NCBI RefSeq assembly: GCF_027213645.1
Contig: NZ_JAPWGL010000003.1
Location: 868,001 to 932,000, forward strand
DNA length: 64,000 bases
From: Pedobacter rhodius
GTDB taxonomy: Bacteria; Bacteroidota; Bacteroidia; Sphingobacteriales; Sphingobacteriaceae
Reading direction: 5' to 3'
In this document: one piece after another, positions 64,000 to 64,000 of the stretch
Layout: every line of letters starts with the position of its first letter
How positions within the stretch are numbered: the first letter of the stretch is position 1
Made by a program: the position numbers and the translations under genes
Notes under the pieces: model-generated
Databases searched by the model: none
What the model saw: the letters and a program-made list of their open reading frames with translations, nothing else
Told to the model about the DNA's origin: nothing

Positions 64000-64000
64000 A

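Overview
The window comes from a member of the Bacteroidota, most likely a Pedobacter-like Sphingobacteriaceae. The evidence is the type IX secretion translocon SprA, tandem outer-membrane beta-barrel proteins with a CarboxypepD_reg-type N-terminus, an ORF6N-domain protein, frequent TTG starts without Shine-Dalgarno sequences, AT-rich spacers, and Bacteroidota promoters (TTTG, 19-20 nt, TAnnTTTG). No database search was run; all family names come from reading motifs.

Layout. 1-6.4 kb: cell-envelope genes (TPR protein, DUF4292-type lipoprotein, EnvC-like LytM protein, two TatA, GatA, LysM lytic transglycosylase). 6.5-16.7 kb: maeB, ruvA and the giant sprA. 17-20 kb: AT-rich insertion with three orphan small genes. 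20-20.9 kb: gcvH, a VanZ-like gene and a 41-codon lipoprotein gene. 21-26.7 kb: two tandem paralogous outer-membrane proteins. 26.8-29.2 kb: feoAB. 29.3-30.3 kb: an Lrp-type regulator and two strange tRNA-like genes. 30.4-35.7 kb, minus strand: rplM-rpsI-rpsB-tsf, nagA, pyrH-frr. 36-44.5 kb: housekeeping and accessory genes (ORF6N, MscS, Tex, a DPP-IV-like peptidase). 44.6-46.9 kb: decaying DNA with a GMC oxidoreductase pseudogene carrying three lesions and two truncated genes meeting at one junction. 47.3-58.2 kb: a peptide signalling and export island. 58.3-59.6 kb: an integrase relic and duplicated tRNA-Glu/tRNA-fMet genes. 59.7-64 kb: era, a TlpA-like protein, der and two GNAT genes.

The most interesting region is 47.3-58.2 kb. 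A minus-strand unit encodes a double-glycine-leader peptide, an S41 peptidase, a four-helix LytS/AgrC-like histidine kinase and a LytTR response regulator, packed with gaps of 35, 6 and -4 nt. Divergent from it, the plus strand encodes a membrane thiol oxidase (degenerate C39-like domain, VKOR domain, thioredoxin domain), a second double-glycine precursor whose core has six cysteines, an orphan secreted protein, a C39 peptidase-ABC exporter and an HlyD-type adaptor. No lanthipeptide or radical-SAM maturase is visible. I infer a secreted, disulfide-bonded peptide system coupled to peptide sensing. The integrase relic beside tRNA genes on one side and truncated genes on the other suggest it arrived as an island.

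The second notable item is the pair at 29.96-30.29 kb: class II (long variable arm) tRNA-like genes that carry a GTC anticodon, C38, G73, G2-C71 and G10-C25, which is the aspartate identity set, on a leucine-like scaffold. They have their own consensus promoter and terminator.
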